Shown one piece after another: positions 52,382 through 60,685 of a stretch of 64,000 nt of DNA. Both the position numbers and the translations under genes were made by a program. The stretch is taken from positions 434,001 through 498,000 of the forward strand of contig NZ_AP024412.1 in NCBI RefSeq assembly GCF_016865445.1. The letters are read 5' to 3'. The notes under the pieces are model-generated. The model was not told the origin of the DNA. It ran no database searches and was given only the letters and a program-made list of their open reading frames with translations. Source of the DNA: Mariniplasma anaerobium (lineage in GTDB: Bacteria > Bacillota_I > Bacilli_A > Acholeplasmatales > Acholeplasmataceae). Within the stretch, counting starts at the first letter, position 1. Each line of letters begins with the position of its first letter.

Positions 52382-52918
52382 TTAGAGTGTTAATATTTGA
52401 CCTTTACATAAAACTTCAATTATCAAAGGTAAGTAATAAATTAAATCAGGAGGTCGTCTTGCAGAAATGATATGACCATCTTTAATAGCTTCTATATTAT
52501 GCCAAATCGCTTTAGCATTTGTAAGATCATCTTTAATGCCTGGTGTAGAGGTTACATTGACACCTTCTAAAATATCAGCAGAAGCTAATACCCAACCTGC
52601 ATGACATATGATTCCTATAACGCGTTTTTCTTTATTCATATATTTAACAAAATCAATTACCTTTGGTATTCTTCTTAAGTAATCTGGTGCCCATCCACCA
52701 GGTATTAATAATGCATCGAATTCACTAATGTTAACATCATCAAAACTTAGATCTGATTTAATAGTCAAGCCATATTTACCAACATAATCAGTCTTTGCTT
52801 TTTCAGCTGCAACTAATACAGTCGCTTTTTCTTCTCTAAGCCTAATCATCGGGTAAAAAAATTCTAAGTCATCATAATCCTTACTAACAATAGTTAATAC
52901 TTTTTTTCCTTCTAACAT
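52382..52918 (-). CDS. DJ-1/PfpI-family protein with C-terminus rewritten by IS66
   Basis: A class I glutamine-amidotransferase-fold protein. The nucleophile Cys is in GIICHAGWVLA (about residue 104), with the partner Glu in the N-terminal part and ALLIPGGWAPDYLRR as the family loop. Relatives are deglycases, chaperones or proteases; the activity here is not known. The present last residues, CKGQILTL, and the stop come from the IS66 inverted repeat. Without the IS the frame would continue SEKVIYL and stop near 49881. The loss is small, so function may survive. Confidence 0.9.
   Translation of the reverse strand: MLEGKKVLTIVSKDYDDLEFFYPMIRLREEKATVLVAAEKAKTDYVGKYGLTIKSDLSFDDVNISEFDALLIPGGWAPDYLRRIPKVIDFVKYMNKEKRVIGIICHAGWVLASADILEGVNVTSTPGIKDDLTNAKAIWHNIEAIKDGHIISARRPPDLIYYLPLIIEVLCKGQILTL
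52408..52415 (+). repeat. Right target-site duplication of the IS66 element
   Basis: ATAAAACT, identical to 49901-49908, within the DJ-1 coding region. Confidence 0.9.
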
Positions 52919-53000
52919 ATTATCACTCCTCGTATAATATGTAGTGTAGATTAAGGTTTATACCTTCTACATATCATTATTTATAAGTTTGAAGTCCTAG

Positions 53001-53009
53001 TGTTATAAT
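53001..53009 (+). promoter_or_regulatory. Extended -10 promoter upstream of the IS110 leader
   Basis: TGTTATAAT (TGn plus TATAAT), placed to transcribe the 5' non-coding region. Confidence 0.5.
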
Positions 53010-53015
53010 TAAGTT

Positions 53016-53216
53016 AAGATGTAACCAGAAGAATCTGCTTTCACTCCTTGCACTTCTAGGTGCTCATTAAGCGTGCAAACCTGCTTGATTGACTTATCTG
53101 CTAACCGGTTGTTGTTACCTGTTGGTGTAACTCAACATTAGATCCAACAGTGGTTTCTTATTGGCGAGGCTGCAGTTGTCTTTCAAGGCTAGGACTTCTC
53201 TTATATCTAATTTTCC
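53016..53216 (+). ncRNA. Candidate IS110 bridge RNA region
   Basis: About 200 bases with no ORF, between a promoter and the IS110 transposase start. It has several short inverted repeats (CTTGCACTTCTAGGTGCTC with GCGTGCAAACC; GTTGGTGTAACTCAAC; CTTTCAAGG/CCTTGAAAG near the end) and higher GC than its surroundings. In IS110-group elements the long 5' non-coding end encodes a bridge RNA with target- and donor-binding loops. I identify it by position and structure, not by a covariance model. Confidence 0.55.
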
Positions 53217-53234
53217 TTGAAAGAAGGTGTTACT

Positions 53235-54461
53235 TTGAATCACACTTTATTTATTGGTATTGACGTTGCTAAATTATCTAATCACGTTTATGCACTTAAC
53301 CTTAATCGTGATAGACTTTTATCTGTCAATATCCCTAACACACAAGATGGTGCGAACTTAATTGAAACACATATTCTAAAGCTTCTTGATAAATATCATC
53401 TCTCTAAAGTGATTGTTATCTTAGAGTCTACCGGTGTTTATTCCGGTCATGTTGCGACCTACTTATCAGCGTCTAAGTTTTTAAGTGTTTTTGAGATCAG
53501 AGTTTATCTCATCAATCCTAAAATTTCTAAAAATTATAGGAAGAGTTTTGCTGATATGGATAAAACTGATCCTAAAGATGCTTATATCTTAGCTGATATC
53601 GCTAGAGTTGGAAGATGTGATGAACTTACACCCTTTAAAGGTGCCCAAAGACTTGCTTTAGAAAGACTTACCAGACATAGACTTCATATTGCTGAAAAAT
53701 TATCTAATGAGAAGGTTTATGCCCTTAATAACGTGTTTCTAAAGTTCTCTAATTTTGAAACTATATTCTCTAATAACTTTGGTTCAACTGCTGTTGATCT
53801 TTTACTAGAATACAAAACCATTGATGATATTATTGATTCATCTTTAGAAGATTTAGCTGACTTTGTTGCTAAATCAAGTAAAAATCGTTTTGATAATTCA
53901 CTTGATATCGCTGCTAAAATTCAAAAAGCTGCTAGAGATTCTTATCGTCTTGATAAAGTTTCTTATGATCCTATTAATACAGCTCTAGCCTCATCCATAA
54001 ATGTCATTAAATGCTATGAACATGAAATGAAAGACATTGATAAAGCTATTTTAAGACAAGTCGCTGGGTTTAATCATAATCACTATCAAATCTTAACTTC
54101 TATACCTGGTATTGGTAAAGTTTACGCGGCTGGTATCTTAGCTGAGATTGCTGATATGAGTCAGTTTGATTCCAATGATGCACTTGCTAAATTTGCTGGT
54201 ATCACTTGGCGTAAGAATCAATCCGGTAAATTCACTGCTGATGAGACTTACATGACTAAAACTGGAAATAAATATTTACGCTACTTTTTGATTCAGGCTG
54301 CCAACATGGCTAGAATTCATATGCCTGAATATCGTGATTTTTATCAAAAGAAATATGATGAAGTCACGACTCATCAACACAAACGTGCCCTCGCCTTAAC
54401 TGCTAGAAAACTTATTCGTCTTATTTATGGTTTGTTGAGTACCAATAGACTTTATAAGTAA
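53235..54461 (+). CDS. IS110-family transposase (DEDD recombinase)
   Basis: The 408 residues have an N-terminal RuvC-like DEDD domain: FIGIDVAKLSNHVYAL, VILESTGVYSG and ADMDKTDPKDAYILADIAR. The C-terminal transposase_20 domain (about 290-400) has LTSIPGIGKVYAAGILAEI, ALAKFAGI and KTGNKYLRYFLIQAANMAR, and includes the catalytic Ser region. TTG 53235 is preferred because AGAAGG is 8 bases upstream; an in-frame TTG at 53217 has no SD. The frame is intact. Confidence 0.9.
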   Translation: MNHTLFIGIDVAKLSNHVYALNLNRDRLLSVNIPNTQDGANLIETHILKLLDKYHLSKVIVILESTGVYSGHVATYLSASKFLSVFEIRVYLINPKISKNYRKSFADMDKTDPKDAYILADIARVGRCDELTPFKGAQRLALERLTRHRLHIAEKLSNEKVYALNNVFLKFSNFETIFSNNFGSTAVDLLLEYKTIDDIIDSSLEDLADFVAKSSKNRFDNSLDIAAKIQKAARDSYRLDKVSYDPINTALASSINVIKCYEHEMKDIDKAILRQVAGFNHNHYQILTSIPGIGKVYAAGILAEIADMSQFDSNDALAKFAGITWRKNQSGKFTADETYMTKTGNKYLRYFLIQAANMARIHMPEYRDFYQKKYDEVTTHQHKRALALTARKLIRLIYGLLSTNRLYK

Positions 54462-54631
54462 TATTTAAATATGTTGTACTTTACAGCCTTTACTTTTTTA
54501 AGTATGCCTTGATTTTGTACTTTTAACTAGATTTTATTCATTTTCTTTGTTTTTTGCTCTTGACATCTTTACCGGTTGCTCATTGTTATTATATAGAACG
54601 CATGAAGAGATATAAAGGCTTATGCATATTA

Positions 54632-54660
54632 TAAAAAAAGAACATTATTTAAAATGTCCT
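54632..54660 (-). terminator. Terminator of the HAD phosphatase gene
   Basis: On the minus strand GGACAT, a short AT loop, ATGTTC, then seven T. It overlaps the stop codon. Confidence 0.7.
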
Positions 54661-55475
54661 TTTAAATCGAAGAAGTTAACTAAATATTTTGCGATGCCAT
54701 CTTGATCATTGGTGAATTTTGTTTGGTCTTTAGAAACGCCTTTTAATTCCCAATTCCCATTTTTCATCATCACACCAAGTCCTGCATCTCTAATCATTTC
54801 AATATCATTGATGCCATCACCGAAAGTGATGAGTTGAGATTTATCCATATTATAATAATCTAGAAGATAAGATAGTGCACTTGATTTAGAAACATGTTTT
54901 AAATATATTTCATAAATGGCATGTTTATGACCAGCACCCCATAATCTAAAAGATATAGTTTGACTATAATGTTCTTTTATAAAGTTTTCTAATTGTTCTT
55001 TTTTGAGAGTATCAACTAGAAAGATTAGACCAGAAGGCTCAACGTCTATATCACTAAATTCACATTCGATAACTTTACTTGATGTCGCAAGACCTGCAAA
55101 GTATTCTTCTAATTTAGGTTCATATTTATAAGCATATACAGTTTTTTCAATACTAAAGAAAGCCGATTTTAAGATAGGCTTAGCATTTATAAATATGTCT
55201 TTCATAATATCATTTGGAATTAAAGTTCTTTGTTTGGCAAACTTAGAATCCTTTGGATTTTCAATGGTTGCTCCATTATCATTAATCATAGGAGAATCAA
55301 TACCTAGTTTATGATAAAGATCAATAGCCCCACCATAAGGTCTACCAGTAGCAATAACTACTTTATGTCCTAAATGATGCAAATAAGTTAATACATCAAT
55401 TGTGTATTGAGTTAAATCGCTTTTTTTATTTAATAGTGAACCATCAAGGTCACAAGCAATAAGATATGGTTGCAT
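54645..55475 (-). CDS. Cof-type HAD-IIB phosphatase
   Basis: The 276 residues include the nucleophile motif ACDLDGSLLNKK (Asp9, Asp11), motif II VIATGRPYGGA, a IIB cap domain (about 85-190), and motif IV ITFGDGINDIEMI. These cytosolic enzymes dephosphorylate sugar phosphates, flavin precursors or other metabolites; the substrate is not predictable here. SD AGAGGTG is present. Confidence 0.92.
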   Translation of the reverse strand: MQPYLIACDLDGSLLNKKSDLTQYTIDVLTYLHHLGHKVVIATGRPYGGAIDLYHKLGIDSPMINDNGATIENPKDSKFAKQRTLIPNDIMKDIFINAKPILKSAFFSIEKTVYAYKYEPKLEEYFAGLATSSKVIECEFSDIDVEPSGLIFLVDTLKKEQLENFIKEHYSQTISFRLWGAGHKHAIYEIYLKHVSKSSALSYLLDYYNMDKSQLITFGDGINDIEMIRDAGLGVMMKNGNWELKGVSKDQTKFTNDQDGIAKYLVNFFDLKGHFK

Positions 55476-55560
55476 AATTTTTCACCTCTACTCATTATCT
55501 CATAGTTTTATTTATATTCAAGGCATATCATGTAAAGAAAAAGAAAAAAGGCATTTAGCC

Positions 55561-56715
55561 TTAAGTCAATTTTGGGAATGTATAAACAAAAGTAGTTCCT
55601 GTACCTTGATCAGGAGTTTCTGTTTCTATAGTTGATGGAATCGCAAAATCATATAGCATTGAAGAATCAATACTAGTGTTCGCTGTAATACCACCTGTAG
55701 GTAAGTCAGCTTTTTCTGTTACGTAAACACCACCTGTGATATCTGAATTATTTTTGCTATCAAACTCATCACATAGAAAATAACCTACACCATCAGCTTT
55801 ATCAACTTTAATATCGCCTTCTGCAAATATGAATGTTGGATGTTCTATAGTTCCTAAAAGTAAATTTCCTTCAATTTCTACGTCTCCATTTACATAAATA
55901 GTACCTAGGACGCTTTGTATTGAATTACCTTTATCTTTTATTTTCAAATCACCATTAATGACTACATTACCATAAATGGTAGATCCTTCATTCATTGTCA
56001 AATCACCATTAATAAAAAGGATTTGTCCCTCGGGCACAGTTAAATTTTTAATAGGTCCTCTTTTTTCTTTATCAATGTCAACATCACCATCTACATACCA
56101 ATTCCACCAAGCTGTTGGGTTCCATTGGTCTTCTAAATCTTTAGGTTTTTTATATTGAAATCCTGAATTAGCTTTAGCTAAGTCTTCAACATAATCCATA
56201 AGCTGTCCAAAGCTTGTAAACCCTGTTTCAGGAGTAATCCAAGGAAATGATTGAGAGATATAATCAGGTAAAAAAGTGCTAATCATTGTTGTAGGAGTAA
56301 TTAAAGGAGATAACGAAAAATCTGTTTCTCCTCCGGTTTTACTAAATAAAGAATCAACTATATTAGAGTTTCCAGCAGAACCAGTCATATAACTTATAAC
56401 TTGGTTACTTGTATCAATCATAGAAGTAATAGAATATACTCCACTATTCATAGCAGTAATATCTACATTAAAATAAGTCTCTAAACTTTGGAGGAAATCT
56501 GTTTCTAAATTTTCTTCTCTTGCGATAATTTGAACAGCTGCATTTACACTAGTCACTGCATTTTGGTAATCTTCAGTTTGATCAATATCAATTTGTACTA
56601 AACTAGATTGAAACATAATAAAACTCATGAGTGCTGTGGTAATTCCAATGACAAAAACAATGATGCCGAGCACCATAGGTAAACCTATTGCTTTTTTGTT
56701 TTTGAATAAATTCAT
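55561..56715 (-). CDS. PilX/GspK-like pilus protein with a bactofilin-like repeat region
   Basis: The 384 residues have an N-terminal prepilin-like helix NKKAIGLPMVLGIIVFVIG (about 6-24) without the Glu at position 5, as in PilX/GspK-type minor pilins. A middle region follows. From about residue 225 there are short beta repeats with G-N-V-V-I-N-G-D-L-K-I, GTIYVNGDVEIEGNLLLGT and FIFAEGDIKVDKADG, which resemble polymer-forming beta-helix proteins. It lies last in the minus-strand minor-pilin operon. The function (pilus tip or assembly) is inferred. Confidence 0.72.
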   Translation of the reverse strand: MNLFKNKKAIGLPMVLGIIVFVIGITTALMSFIMFQSSLVQIDIDQTEDYQNAVTSVNAAVQIIAREENLETDFLQSLETYFNVDITAMNSGVYSITSMIDTSNQVISYMTGSAGNSNIVDSLFSKTGGETDFSLSPLITPTTMISTFLPDYISQSFPWITPETGFTSFGQLMDYVEDLAKANSGFQYKKPKDLEDQWNPTAWWNWYVDGDVDIDKEKRGPIKNLTVPEGQILFINGDLTMNEGSTIYGNVVINGDLKIKDKGNSIQSVLGTIYVNGDVEIEGNLLLGTIEHPTFIFAEGDIKVDKADGVGYFLCDEFDSKNNSDITGGVYVTEKADLPTGGITANTSIDSSMLYDFAIPSTIETETPDQGTGTTFVYTFPKLT

Positions 56716-56728
56716 GTAAATCAGCTCC

Positions 56729-57235
56729 TTATGAGACTAATTGTAAATTGGTCTTGAAAGTATATAAATTACCTTCATCAGATACTAAAACAACTGTAAT
56801 GACTAATTTAGATGTTGTAGCATCAGATATAATTTCAATTGTGCTTGTTTCATCTAAACTAAATTGAGATAAATCTATGATTTCATTATCTATTAAAATA
56901 TTAGTGTTAAATAAGATAGATAGTTCTAATCTAGGATTATATGTTACCAAAATAATCTCCTCTGATGTTTCATCATAGACATATTCACTATCTGAATATA
57001 ATATAACCTCATCACTAGATATTAAATCATAATCTGTAATATTTAAATCATTTAATGCATTTTCAATACGTTTAATGATTAAAGTACCGGTTGTGCTTGC
57101 TTGACTTGTTTCAATAATATCTTTATTTGCATTGACAATTAAAGATATGGTTAAAGCAATGACACTAGATGCGATTGCAAATATGGCTACTGCTCCAAGC
57201 AGTTCAACCATAGTTATCCCTCTATGCTTTCTCAT
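56729..57235 (-). CDS. Type IV prepilin-like protein (minor pilin)
   Basis: A 168-residue protein with a class III signal RKHRG/ITMVELLGAVAIFAI: cleavage after Gly, Glu at +5, then a hydrophobic helix. The globular part has no family signature. It overlaps the upstream prepilin gene by 14 bases, so the two are translated together. It would be processed by the PilD encoded at 62520. Confidence 0.88.
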   Translation of the reverse strand: MRKHRGITMVELLGAVAIFAIASSVIALTISLIVNANKDIIETSQASTTGTLIIKRIENALNDLNITDYDLISSDEVILYSDSEYVYDETSEEIILVTYNPRLELSILFNTNILIDNEIIDLSQFSLDETSTIEIISDATTSKLVITVVLVSDEGNLYTFKTNLQLVS

Positions 57236-57671
57236 AAACTGCTCCTGTTAAAACTACGATACGTTCTTTAAAATAAATGATCTCAATTTCATAGTGAATA
57301 ATTTTATAGTTTATGGATTGCGTAGTTGGTTCTAAAAAGGTAATGGTCATATCATCTTGAAATGTCTTATCTCCTGATTCATATAAGAATACATCACAAT
57401 CAATTGGAGACCCAGAAGTACTACAGTTATCATTAGTTAGTATGTGCTCACTTCCATTAAGCCATGTATTAAGATCATCATAATCAGTATGACTTAAGAT
57501 GTCATTTCTTACTAAAGAGCCAACATCAGTAGCTTTGATCTTTTGTTCAGAAGCTGTCGCTTGATTTCGCATATTTAGAATAATCAACATCGCTGTTGTC
57601 AAAATGAGCGTTATTAAAAATATTGAAGCTACAGCTTCTATAATAGTAAATCCATGTTTTGATTTAATCAA
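57222..57671 (-). CDS. Type IV prepilin-like protein (minor pilin)
   Basis: A 149-residue protein with leader MIKSKHG/FTIIEAVASIFLITL (Glu at +5). TTG 57671 is preferred because the SD GGAGGTG is 8 bases upstream; the longer TTG at 57686 and GTG at 57680 lie on the SD. The mature part has two Cys near 95-103 (DNCSTSGSPIDC), perhaps a disulfide loop. It is the first gene of the minus-strand pilin operon, divergent from the pilB operon. A TATAAT (minus strand, 57705-57700) is a likely -10. Confidence 0.86.
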   Translation of the reverse strand: MIKSKHGFTIIEAVASIFLITLILTTAMLIILNMRNQATASEQKIKATDVGSLVRNDILSHTDYDDLNTWLNGSEHILTNDNCSTSGSPIDCDVFLYESGDKTFQDDMTITFLEPTTQSINYKIIHYEIEIIYFKERIVVLTGAVYEKA

Positions 57672-57788
57672 GTCAGACACCTCCAATCATTTCAACTCTA
57701 TTATATATGATTTAATGTTTAAATTATAATGAAAATTATTAAGAAATTCTTAATTTGCTAAAAATAACACATAAAGCGAGAAAATCTT

Positions 57789-57797
57789 TGGTATAAT
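57789..57797 (+). promoter_or_regulatory. Extended -10 promoter of the pilus operon
   Basis: TGGTATAAT (TGn plus TATAAT), ending 24 bases before TTG 57821. There is no good -35. Confidence 0.55.
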
Positions 57798-57820
57798 GAT
57801 GTCAAGTAGAGGTGGTTATA

Positions 57821-59017
57821 TTGAGACATTTTATTTTATATTTTAAAAGAAACATATATTTTATGATTTCTATCATTACTTTATTTATAGCAGTAGTCTT
57901 TGCGGGGACTATGTTTTTTGTTAATGATATATCAAATCCACCTTCTTCAACAACCCTAGGATCTGTTTATTTAGGCGCATATGAAGAAGACCAGTATGAT
58001 AATGTTATTAATAATGAAATAACTGCTTACATAGACGGTGCAGTCTTTGAAATATCATATCAGGATTCTATGTTTGATATTCCTTTATCATTGTTTGAGT
58101 ATAATCATGAGCAAACAATGTCATCAATTATTGATAATCAGGTCAATCAAGCTTATTTTTCAATTAGTGATGAAAATAAAGTGATTTTAGAACAACAGCT
58201 TGAATTGAATTTCTCAAATCGTGTATATTCTGTAGTAAATGTTGATGATTTAATGAGTCAAATTATAGAAGATATGGGACATATGACCTCATTAAAACAA
58301 TATCAACTTGCTGATTACTTCGTTGAAGACACTAATCAAAGTGTTTTGAATCAAGTAACAGTAAGAAATATTAGCGTTGCAGATGTCAGTCAAATCAATC
58401 AATTAGTTGATCAAATCATAATAACTCCAAATTCACGATATTCGATCCTTGAGAATCTAGCTACACTAGATTTGACCAATGTACAATTAAGTGTTATTTC
58501 AACGGGATTATTAGAAGTATTAGCAAAAAGCCATATAAATGGATTTATGTTTAATTCAAATCCTTTAATTCCATCATGGGCAACTATTGGGTATAATGTT
58601 AGAATTTTAAGAATTAATCAATATGACTTTTCATTTTTTAATTCTTTTGAATACACTTATTATGTCAATATAGAACAAACTGGACAAACATCACTATCTT
58701 TTACATTAACTGGAGTTCCTTTTGTTAATGAATATAATGTAGAAATTGAAAATAAAATTATTATTCCTAGAGATACTATTTATTATGAAAATGATTTATT
58801 AGATGAATTTACGCCAAATATCATTATTGAAGATGCTGAGTTTGAAACAACTTATCTACTATTACTTCAAGATGGTTATGATGGTTCTATCTACTATATT
58901 AATAGAAGCGTTACAGATGTCTTTGGCACAACCAATCAATATAAACTATATGAAGTTCAATATAATGCACAATCTAGAATTTATGAACAATTTGTTGTAG
59001 AAAAGGGAGGCATCTAA
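57821..59017 (+). CDS. Membrane-anchored extracytoplasmic protein of the pilus operon
   Basis: About 398 residues: an N-terminal membrane anchor (about 10-30, IYFMISIITLFIAVVFAGTM) and then a long extracytoplasmic region rich in Asn, Ser and beta-strands (VYLGAYEEDQYDNVINNEIT, ...). The layout loosely resembles YoaR/VanW-type envelope proteins, but I see no firm signature. It lies one base before pilB, so it is likely an accessory pilus assembly protein. TTG 57821 is preferred; a GTG at 57812 overlaps the SD AGAGGTGG. Confidence 0.6.
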   Translation: MRHFILYFKRNIYFMISIITLFIAVVFAGTMFFVNDISNPPSSTTLGSVYLGAYEEDQYDNVINNEITAYIDGAVFEISYQDSMFDIPLSLFEYNHEQTMSSIIDNQVNQAYFSISDENKVILEQQLELNFSNRVYSVVNVDDLMSQIIEDMGHMTSLKQYQLADYFVEDTNQSVLNQVTVRNISVADVSQINQLVDQIIITPNSRYSILENLATLDLTNVQLSVISTGLLEVLAKSHINGFMFNSNPLIPSWATIGYNVRILRINQYDFSFFNSFEYTYYVNIEQTGQTSLSFTLTGVPFVNEYNVEIENKIIIPRDTIYYENDLLDEFTPNIIIEDAEFETTYLLLLQDGYDGSIYYINRSVTDVFGTTNQYKLYEVQYNAQSRIYEQFVVEKGGI

Positions 59018-59018
59018 C

Positions 59019-60674
59019 ATGGCATTAAAACGTATTGGAGATGTTTTACTACAAGCAAAAATCATTAATCAAAAACAATTAAATGACTCTTTAAAGAAAA
59101 AAGAAGAAAATGAGCGTTTAGGTGAAACAATTGTTAGATTAGAATATGCTAATGAAATGCAAATACTAAAAGCCTTAGAAGATTCTACAGGTGTTCAACG
59201 TGTTTCTTTAATGAATTTTACGATTGATGAAAATGTTTTAAAGTTAGTAGATGAATCTTTTTGTAGAAGAAATACAATGATTCCTCTTAGAATAGAGGGA
59301 AATAGATTAATGTTTGCGACTTCTGATCCTCTTGATTTTGCAGTTGTTGAAGAACTACGCTTAATTACTGGTTTTCGTCCAAAAATGTTTGCAGCACCAA
59401 AAAATGAAATTAATACTCAAATAGAAAAATATTATGGTTTCACAAGAACTCTAGAAGCACTTGGAGTTAAACAAAATGTATCTATTGATGTCATTACCGA
59501 AGAAGAAGATGATTATAGTGATACACCAATGGTTAATCTTGTTAATCAAATTTTAACATCAGCGGTATTTCAAAGAGCTAGTGATATTCATATTGATCCA
59601 CTCGACGATAAGATTGTTGTAAGATATCGTGTTGATGGTGTTCTAGATACTGTTAGAGAATTTCCATTAAAAATATTGCACCAAATGATAAGTCGTATCA
59701 AAGTTATGTCAGGTATGGATATTACCGAAACTAGAGTGCCACAAGATGGTCGTATTCAAACAGCTATTAAGCAGCGTAATATTGATCTTCGTATTTCAAC
59801 ACTTCCTACCGTTCGTGGTGAAAAAGTTGTTATGCGTATTTTAGATATAAGTGGTGGAGCAAATAAATTAGATAATATTGGTTTATCAAAAAAAGAAGAA
59901 AAATTAGTTAGAGATATGATTGCAAAACCAAACGGTATTGTTTTGGTCAGTGGACCAACAGGTTCAGGGAAAACGACAACATTATATTCATGTTTGGCAG
60001 AACTTAATAAACCAAATGTAAATATTATGACAGTTGAGAACCCAGTTGAACTAAAAATGGAAGGCGTAAATCAAATTCAAGTTGAGACAGATGTTGATTT
60101 AACGTTTGCTAAAGCATTGAGATCTATTTTAAGACAAGATCCTAACATTATCATGGTTGGTGAAATTAGAGATGTCGAAACAGCAGAGATAGCGATTAGA
60201 GCCTCTCTAACAGGACATTTAGTTTTATCTACTATTCATACTAATGATGCAATAAAGACTGTTACAAGACTATTAGACATGGATATTGAGCCATTTTTGA
60301 TTGCATCTTCACTCTCTGGCGTTGTTTCACAACGACTTGTAAGAAAATTATGTACTGAATGTAGTTATGATGATGAACCATCACCTACTGAAATCGTTAT
60401 GTTTAAAAAACAAGGACTTGATATTAATACCGTAAGAAGAGCTAAAGGTTGTCCTTCATGTAATTATAAAGGATATGCTGGACGTGTTGGTATATTTGAA
60501 GTTCTACCTATATCTGATGAAATGCAAAAACTTATTTCACAAAATGCCCCACTAAACCTCTTAGAAACAGAAGCAAGAAGAACAGGCATGACAAGTATTC
60601 TATCAGCAGGACTTAAAAAAGTGCAAGAAGGTGTTACATCTTTAGAAGAAGTTATGAAAGTTGCTGAGGAATAG
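59019..60674 (+). CDS. pilB: Type IV pilus extension ATPase PilB
   Basis: A GspE/PilB ATPase of 551 residues. The N-terminal MshEN-like domain has two RxG repeats, RIGDVLLQAKIINQKQLNDS and RLGETIVRLEYANEMQILKA. The secretion ATPase core has Walker A GPTGSGKTTT (about 313-322), the Asp box, Walker B IIMVGEIRD and the His box. A zinc module has CTECSYDD and CPSCNYKGYAGR. It powers pilin polymerisation on the cytoplasmic face. SD GGAGG is present. MshEN domains can bind c-di-GMP in some relatives; the motif here is imperfect. Confidence 0.95.
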   Translation: MALKRIGDVLLQAKIINQKQLNDSLKKKEENERLGETIVRLEYANEMQILKALEDSTGVQRVSLMNFTIDENVLKLVDESFCRRNTMIPLRIEGNRLMFATSDPLDFAVVEELRLITGFRPKMFAAPKNEINTQIEKYYGFTRTLEALGVKQNVSIDVITEEEDDYSDTPMVNLVNQILTSAVFQRASDIHIDPLDDKIVVRYRVDGVLDTVREFPLKILHQMISRIKVMSGMDITETRVPQDGRIQTAIKQRNIDLRISTLPTVRGEKVVMRILDISGGANKLDNIGLSKKEEKLVRDMIAKPNGIVLVSGPTGSGKTTTLYSCLAELNKPNVNIMTVENPVELKMEGVNQIQVETDVDLTFAKALRSILRQDPNIIMVGEIRDVETAEIAIRASLTGHLVLSTIHTNDAIKTVTRLLDMDIEPFLIASSLSGVVSQRLVRKLCTECSYDDEPSPTEIVMFKKQGLDINTVRRAKGCPSCNYKGYAGRVGIFEVLPISDEMQKLISQNAPLNLLETEARRTGMTSILSAGLKKVQEGVTSLEEVMKVAEE

Positions 60675-60685
60675 GAGGGATATTT

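Larger units (their letters stand above)
49909..52407. mobile_element. IS66-family insertion sequence (2499 bp)
   Basis: Perfect terminal inverted repeats: GTAAAGGTCAAATATTAACA plus CT at 49909-49930, and its exact reverse complement at 52386-52407. They are flanked by the 8-bp duplication ATAAAACT, the IS66 hallmark. It encodes TnpA, TnpB and TnpC on the minus strand in the standard order with overlapping or close starts. It inserted into the last codons of a DJ-1/PfpI gene. Confidence 0.96.
52990..54600 (+). mobile_element. IS110-family insertion sequence (ends not exactly defined)
   Basis: One DEDD-type transposase gene is preceded by ~230 bases of non-coding, more GC-rich sequence and followed by ~120 bases of AT-rich tail. 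IS110 elements lack long terminal repeats and give little or no duplication, so the ends given are approximate. Confidence 0.7.
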
